The notes beneath the pieces were generated by a model, which saw nothing but the letters and a program-made list of their open reading frames with translations, ran no database searches and was not told where the DNA came from. This document shows positions 14,866-18,323 of a DNA stretch of 18,323 bases, in pieces. The translations under genes and the position numbers were made by a program. How positions within the stretch are numbered: the first letter of the stretch is position 1; every line of letters begins with the position of its first letter. The stretch comes from an uncultured Paenibacillaceae bacterium (GTDB lineage: Bacteria > Bacillota > Bacilli > Paenibacillales > DA-C8): contig CALGAO010000105.1 in NCBI GenBank assembly GCA_937957685.1, positions 1-18,323 on the forward strand. The letters run 5' to 3'.

Positions 14866-15093
14866 TCAGTATGCTTCATAGCCAGGCTTCACATCCGGGG
14901 ACAAGGGCGGAATAGAGCGAAACCCGGTATGCCCGCCCCCAAAGGCAGCCACATCAGGTTCCGGGTATGAATGGTCGCCCGCGGTATCATGAGGACGTCG
15001 ATGAGCAGTGTGGACACAGGGATGCGCCCGATGTCCAGCAATCAGCAGACGTGACTTGCTTCTGCTCCGCGTCAGGACAAGCGAGCATACCAC
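14866..15093 (-). CDS. Doubtful 75-residue ORF
   Basis: An ORF starting at GTG 15093, four bases after the DUF3055 stop, with GAGGAA too close to the start to be a good ribosome binding site. The amino half is basic and unconvincing, while the carboxy half (VAAFGGGHTGFRSIPPLSPD, then VKPGYEAY) looks more protein-like. A real, shorter gene with an unusual start is possible. No family is recognised. It could also be a non-coding spacer between its two neighbours. Confidence 0.3.
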   Translation of the reverse strand: MVCSLVLTRSRSKSRLLIAGHRAHPCVHTAHRRPHDTAGDHSYPEPDVAAFGGGHTGFRSIPPLSPDVKPGYEAY

Positions 15094-15097
15094 TTCC

Positions 15098-15403
15098 TCA
15101 GATATCCGTAAATTGAACCGGTTCGACCACCTGCCGCAGGAAGGTGCGCATCTCCTCGCCTTCTTCCTCGTTCAGCCTGAACGTATGTTCCAGATAGCCT
15201 TCTTCGGACAGGTCGTCGGGGCCAATGATGGCGGTGACGCCTGTCTGCATGTCCGTCACCAGCTTCTTGCCGAAGAATCGTTTGCTGGTGGTCACGGCGA
15301 GATCGAAACGCCTCATGCTTGGCCCGATAAACGTCACGAATCTGGTTATCGTTGGCTCCGTGCTGTCGTCCAGAAAATCAAAATCATTGATGCTGATGCT
15401 CAT
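15098..15403 (-). CDS. DUF3055 (SAV0927-like) family protein
   Basis: A 101-residue acidic protein. The core FFGKKLVTDMQTGVTAIIGP followed by DDLSEEGYLEHTFRLNEEE is the hallmark of the Firmicute DUF3055 family, as I recall it. The family has no known function. It has no membrane segment or signal peptide, so it should be cytoplasmic. AAGGAG lies about ten bases before the ATG on the minus strand, supporting this start. A TATAAT on the minus strand (15433-15428) may be its -10, with no obvious -35. It diverges from the HRDC-domain gene and probably leads a small minus-strand transcript with the ORFs downstream. Confidence 0.8.
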   Translation of the reverse strand: MSISINDFDFLDDSTEPTITRFVTFIGPSMRRFDLAVTTSKRFFGKKLVTDMQTGVTAIIGPDDLSEEGYLEHTFRLNEEEGEEMRTFLRQVVEPVQFTDI

Positions 15404-15704
15404 GGCAGATCAACTCCTTGTTTCGTTATTATACATGATTCAAGGATCCGTCGGCCACCAACAGTGCCGGATACATACAGGGGGCGCATGACTCGGAAAC
15501 AGAAGCTTTGATGCGACCCGACATACACGTTACCTGGTGATCCGTCAGGCGATCACCGCACAGAAATGAAGAATCAAATAAACTATTGCATAAATTGTCA
15601 TAATATAGTAATATTGGATTACCTAAGGAGGAAGCACCTCTTCTACTGATCACTGACAGTAGGAGAGGTGTTTTTATTTATCCATTACGGAGGTGCAGGG
15701 ACTT
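15404..15704. other. Divergent intergenic region with hairpins
   Basis: The 301 bases between the DUF3055 gene and the HRDC gene contain no ORF that I accept. They hold an 8-bp stem with a 21-base loop (GGG-CGCAT at 15482-15489 against ATGCG-A-CCC at 15511-15519), a perfect 7-bp stem (GGTGATC/GATCACC, 15536-15557), an A/T-rich block (15565-15620) where a plus-strand promoter probably lies (TTGCAT-17-TAATAT, weak), and a strong terminator, listed separately. Confidence 0.5.
15635..15680 (+). terminator. Intrinsic terminator inside the HRDC gene leader
   Basis: CACCTCTTCTACTG (15635-15648) pairs along 14 positions, with one G-U pair, with CAGTAGGAGAGGTG (15657-15670); the loop is 8 bases and TTTTTATTTA follows. 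It ends 25 bases before the HRDC start codon and has no plus-strand gene upstream, so it either ends a short leader RNA or acts as an attenuator. Confidence 0.8.
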
Positions 15705-16706
15705 ATGAATCTGGTGTTTGTCAACAGCATGGAGAAAATGTCAGGCGATCAGACGCTCAGCGGACAGATCTCAATCTGCGAGCAGCATGGCAGATGGCAG
15801 GTCATCTGGCACGAGCAGGATCCGTCAGGCAAGACGCTGCAGGAGGACTGGTATGAGGGGACGGGCTGGGAAGAGATGATGCGCATCTTCCGCCTGAGAA
15901 TCTCGGAGAAGCTCGGTCAAGGCTTCCTGCCTGTGCTGGAGGGAATCACCGAAAATTTCGACATGCCCAAAGGAAGAGAGGAGGCACAGCAGATGATCAT
16001 CTGCTACGGCGAACTGAATCGCAACGAGAAGCTGTATGAAGAGCTGCGCGAATGGCGCAAGGGAGTGGCATTCAAGGAGAACAGGGCCGCTTATATCATC
16101 GCGACCAATCGCATCCTTGCGCTGATCAGCGCCTATGTTCCCAAGACGAGGGAGGAGTTGAAACAGATCCCCGGCTTCGGCGCGCATCGCATGGAACGGT
16201 ACGGGGATGATATCCTCGCCATCACAGCCCGATATGAACGCACGACGGAGTTCCCGCTCAGCTGGGTAGCGGAGAAACTGGATCGCAAGCAGTTCACCAT
16301 GTGGTATTACCGTCAGAAGTACATCCGGTTCCAGAAGGAGCTGGACGAGCATGAGCTGCGTAAAGAGATGCTCAAGCGAATCGAGCAAGGCGCGACGCTG
16401 GCCGTGATCGGTGAACAGCTGGAGCTGTCGCTGCGTGAAGTCGTCCAATGGGTCGAGATCCTCGATGAAGAAGGGTATGACGTGAGCGGCCTGGTGGACA
16501 AGGAGCTCGCCCTGATGCCGGACATGCTTCGCGAGTCGGCGCTGGAAGCTTTCTCAAGGCTGGGTGATCAATACCTGAAGCCGATCCTCCAAGCCGTCTA
16601 CGGGGACGCGCTGCCTGAAGGACTCGATCTGAATCAGACCTACGCCTGGCTGCGCATCCTTCGCATTCATTATCGCAGATTGCTGGACGCGGGAGTGCCG
16701 GCGTGA
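15705..16706 (+). CDS. HRDC-domain protein with carboxy-terminal helix-turn-helix
   Basis: A 333-residue cytoplasmic protein. Residues about 1-100 are an uncharacterised domain with SGQISICEQHGRWQVIWHEQ. Residues about 108-176 form an HRDC domain (LYEELREWRKGVAFKENRAA, TREELKQIPGFGAHRMERYG), a nucleic-acid-binding module found in RecQ and RNase D. Residues about 220-265 (LRKEMLKRIEQGATLAVIGE) look like the helix-turn-helix that follows HRDC in RecQ-linked Firmicute proteins. No helicase or nuclease domain is present, so it may be a DNA/RNA-binding accessory factor. ATG 15705 has GGAGG eleven bases upstream; a GTG at 15693 overlaps that site and is less likely. A terminator in the leader suggests attenuation. 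Its last codons are part of a duplicated segment. Confidence 0.82.
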   Translation: MNLVFVNSMEKMSGDQTLSGQISICEQHGRWQVIWHEQDPSGKTLQEDWYEGTGWEEMMRIFRLRISEKLGQGFLPVLEGITENFDMPKGREEAQQMIICYGELNRNEKLYEELREWRKGVAFKENRAAYIIATNRILALISAYVPKTREELKQIPGFGAHRMERYGDDILAITARYERTTEFPLSWVAEKLDRKQFTMWYYRQKYIRFQKELDEHELRKEMLKRIEQGATLAVIGEQLELSLREVVQWVEILDEEGYDVSGLVDKELALMPDMLRESALEAFSRLGDQYLKPILQAVYGDALPEGLDLNQTYAWLRILRIHYRRLLDAGVPA

Positions 16707-16957
16707 GCGCATGCGGAGGCAGAGTGTGTCCGAGCCTGCGGGTGAGGCTACATGCATGCCGAATCGGTCCAGGTTCGCGTGGCTGGACGCGGGTGTGCCG
16801 GCGTGAGCGCATACGGAGCCAGCGTGCGATCGGGCCTGCGGGTCAGCCCGCACGAATGCAGCCTCCCGCGGATCGGGCTCAAGCAAGCCGGTTCCGGCCG
16901 AATCAGCAAGTTGCCAGGAATCGGCAATGCTCCCGCCCGCATCCGAGCCTGCGGGTA
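16682..16957. repeat. Imperfect direct repeats covering the end of the HRDC gene
   Basis: A 62-bp segment (16682-16743) that includes the last eight codons and stop of the HRDC gene recurs at 16782-16843 with 54 of 62 bases identical, exactly 100 bases downstream. A third fragment, TCCGAGCCTGCGGGT, is at 16942-16956. The rest of the 324 bases between this gene and corA is very GC-rich, with no gene seen. Confidence 0.85.
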
Positions 16958-16984
16958 CGGATCCGATCGCCCGATCCACAACGA

Positions 16985-17023
16985 TGCCCCCGTCCGCCTG
17001 GGCATCCCGGGCAGGCGGGGGCA
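16985..17023 (-). terminator. GC-rich hairpin after corA
   Basis: On the minus strand, TGCCCC-CGCCTG pairs with CAGGCG-GACG-GGGGCA (6 + 6 bp with a 4-base bulge, 11-base loop), starting seven bases after the corA stop. No U-tract follows, so it is a weak or Rho-assisted terminator, or simply a 3'-end stabiliser. Confidence 0.5.
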
Positions 17024-17030
17024 GTCCCGT

Positions 17031-17972
17031 TTACAGCCAGTCTTTTTTCTTGAAGAAGAAGAAGATGCTGATCCCGATCAGCGCCATCAGGCCGAGCACC
17101 GCATAATAGCCGTACTCCCAGTCAAGCTCCGGCATATGCCGGAAGTTCATGCCGAATATGCCGGTGATGACGGTGAGCGGCATCATGATGACGGTCATCG
17201 CGGTAAACACGCGCATGATGTCGTTCGTCCTGCTGGTCAGGCTCGATTGGTAAGCTTCGCGCAAGTTGCCGGTGAGGTCGCGGTAGGTCTCGAAGGTTTC
17301 CACGATCTTGACCGCATTCTCATAGATATCCCCGAAGTACTGCCGCAACTCGGGGTTGATCAGGTCGAGCTCCTTTTTGTTCAGCTTTGCGAGCAGGTCC
17401 TTCTGCGGACCAAGCGCCTTCTTCAGCCACAGGATCTCGCCGCGGAGCCCGATGATCTCGGTCAGGTGCGATTTCTTCGTGCTGACGAGGATATCTTCCT
17501 CCAACCGTTCGATCTTCTCCTCGACCCGGTCGGCGACGGCGAAATAGCTGTCCACCACGGTGTCCACGAGATGGTAGAGGAGTCTGTCCGGGGAGTGGAC
17601 CTTCTCCTCGAGCAGCCTGGGCTTGACGAGCCGGATCTCGTTGATCTTCTGCTTCGTCGCGGTGATGATCCAGTGCTTCCCAAGGAAGATGTTGAGCGGT
17701 CGCAGGAAGATCTCCTCATCGTCGAAGCGGATGCTGTTCACGACGAGGAAGTAGTGGTCTCCGTAGATCTCCAGCTTCGGCCGCTGTTCTTCGTCATGCA
17801 TGCTGTCTTCGATCGCCAGCTCGTGCAGATCGAAGATCGGCTGCATCAGGCTGAGCTCCTCCAGTCGCAGATCGATCCAGTAAAAGCCGTCCTCAGGCGG
17901 TTCTTTCACCACGGTCAGGTCCTCATCATCGATAACGGTAAAAATGCCATTCCGCACCAAACGTACTTTCAT
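17031..17972 (-). CDS. corA: CorA-type magnesium/cobalt transporter
   Basis: A 313-residue protein of normal CorA length. The amino-terminal alpha/beta domain (about 1-150) and a long helical segment (EEKIERLEEDILVSTKKSHL onwards) lead to two transmembrane helices: about 254-276, ending with the GMN selectivity motif (274-276, GIFGMNFRHMPELDWEYGYY), and about 289-308, with a lysine-rich tail KKKDWL. CorA forms a pentameric channel for magnesium uptake at the cytoplasmic membrane. AAGGAG about ten bases upstream supports the start. No magnesium-sensing leader is recognised. It is a single gene on the minus strand, with a GC-rich hairpin after its stop. Confidence 0.95.
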   Translation of the reverse strand: MKVRLVRNGIFTVIDDEDLTVVKEPPEDGFYWIDLRLEELSLMQPIFDLHELAIEDSMHDEEQRPKLEIYGDHYFLVVNSIRFDDEEIFLRPLNIFLGKHWIITATKQKINEIRLVKPRLLEEKVHSPDRLLYHLVDTVVDSYFAVADRVEEKIERLEEDILVSTKKSHLTEIIGLRGEILWLKKALGPQKDLLAKLNKKELDLINPELRQYFGDIYENAVKIVETFETYRDLTGNLREAYQSSLTSRTNDIMRVFTAMTVIMMPLTVITGIFGMNFRHMPELDWEYGYYAVLGLMALIGISIFFFFKKKDWL

Positions 17973-18249
17973 GCCAACGCACTCCTTTCATATCAGGTTG
18001 TGCAGCATTGCAGGGACGGAGCAGGCCAGGTACGTTCGATCGTTGGCATCAGGTTGCGCGCCGACGGGTCGACTGACGAACTCCGACACTGCTGCTGCAG
18101 ATCCTATTGGGTTTGGGTCGATCCCCGTCCAAGAACGCCACCTCCCGGAAATCATCGATGATCACTCGAAGTGAATCAAAAAAAGTATAAACCTTGTCGA
18201 CGGTATCGCACAAGTTTGAAATTATGCGCTCCCATGCCTGAGGAACCCG
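17973..18249. other. Leader region of corA
   Basis: Apart from the corA ribosome binding site and the possible promoter, I see no gene. The several short ORFs here lack ribosome binding sites. Confidence 0.4.
18184..18213 (-). promoter_or_regulatory. Possible corA promoter
   Basis: On the minus strand, TATACT (18189-18184) with TTGTGC 18 bases upstream (18213-18208) is a plausible sigma-A promoter, predicting a leader of about 200 bases before corA. The -10 is 5/6, the -35 poor. Confidence 0.4.
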
Positions 18250-18323
18250 TGTCAACTCACATAAAAATGTTACCGAAGACTCATGGTTCACTCATGTAAT
18301 TTTGTTACCCAGTGGGGCTGTTA
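18250..18323. mobile_element. Possible end of an insertion sequence running out of the window
   Basis: TGTCAACTCACATAAAAATG followed by TTACC starts at 18250, and a related motif, TTCACTCATGTAATTTTG followed by TTACC, ends at 18309. Aligned over 24 bases (18251-18274 and 18286-18309), 17 match, with 35 bases between starts. Repeated motifs starting with TGT at an A/T-rich edge of GC-rich DNA resemble the multiple terminal repeats of IS21-like elements. No transposase is inside the window, so this remains a guess. Confidence 0.35.

Noticed and set aside
15604..15704. T-box leader for the HRDC gene
   Set aside because: There is a terminator, but no T-box sequence (AGGGTGG-type) and the gene is not amino-acid related.
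16752..18161. 469-codon plus-strand ORF antisense to corA
   Set aside because: A shadow frame; CorA on the minus strand has the GMN motif, two helices and a ribosome binding site.

Overview
The window looks like chromosomal DNA of a GC-rich, endospore-forming Firmicute of the Paenibacillus type. The grounds are the gene content (mutS2, an alaR/alaT pair, a Spo0E-like phosphatase, a DUF3055 protein, a YpcP-type exonuclease), strong AGGAGG-type ribosome binding sites, sigma-A promoters, and two matches to the Spo0A box. No rRNA, tRNA, CRISPR array or complete mobile element is visible.

Layout. Positions 1-381 are a mutS2 leader with a duplicated segment that appears to include the -10 region. 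Positions 382-5678 hold a tight plus-strand run: mutS2, a DUF350 membrane protein, an unlisted 27-residue single-pass membrane protein overlapping it by ATGA, a 12-helix MFS transporter, and a cysteine synthase. A KtrB-type potassium channel subunit (5820-7247, minus) converges on this run. It diverges from an Lrp/AsnC regulator and class I aminotransferase pair (7447-9155) matching Bacillus alaR-alaT. A Spo0E-like phosphatase follows (9303-9587), preceded by two Spo0A-box-like sites and an extended -10 promoter, and ended by a strong terminator. Then come an RluA-family pseudouridine synthase, a 525-bp gene-poor stretch with a 32-bp direct repeat, an ArsC/YusI-like reductase translationally coupled to a second aminotransferase, and a YpcP-type 5'-3' exonuclease.

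Positions 14147-14484 hold the most striking element: six copies of a 52-bp unit, each carrying a 26-bp near-perfect palindrome, spaced exactly 52 bp apart. To the right, three small minus-strand genes lie close together (DUF3055 protein, a doubtful 75-residue ORF, a hydrophilic 95-residue protein). A divergent HRDC-domain protein follows, with an intrinsic terminator inside its leader. After its stop codon lies a duplicated 62-bp segment containing its last codons, then a CorA magnesium transporter on the minus strand. The right edge (18250-18323) carries two related 24-bp motifs that resemble the terminal repeats of an insertion sequence continuing outside the window.

Functionally the genes are mostly housekeeping: recombination control and DNA/RNA maintenance (MutS2, YpcP, RluA, HRDC protein), amino-acid metabolism (CysK, AlaT, a second aminotransferase), ion transport (KtrB, CorA) and sporulation control (Spo0E-like). 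The candidates for something undescribed are the 52-bp palindrome array, the Spo0A-box/Spo0E-like arrangement, the terminator in the HRDC leader and the tiny membrane protein.
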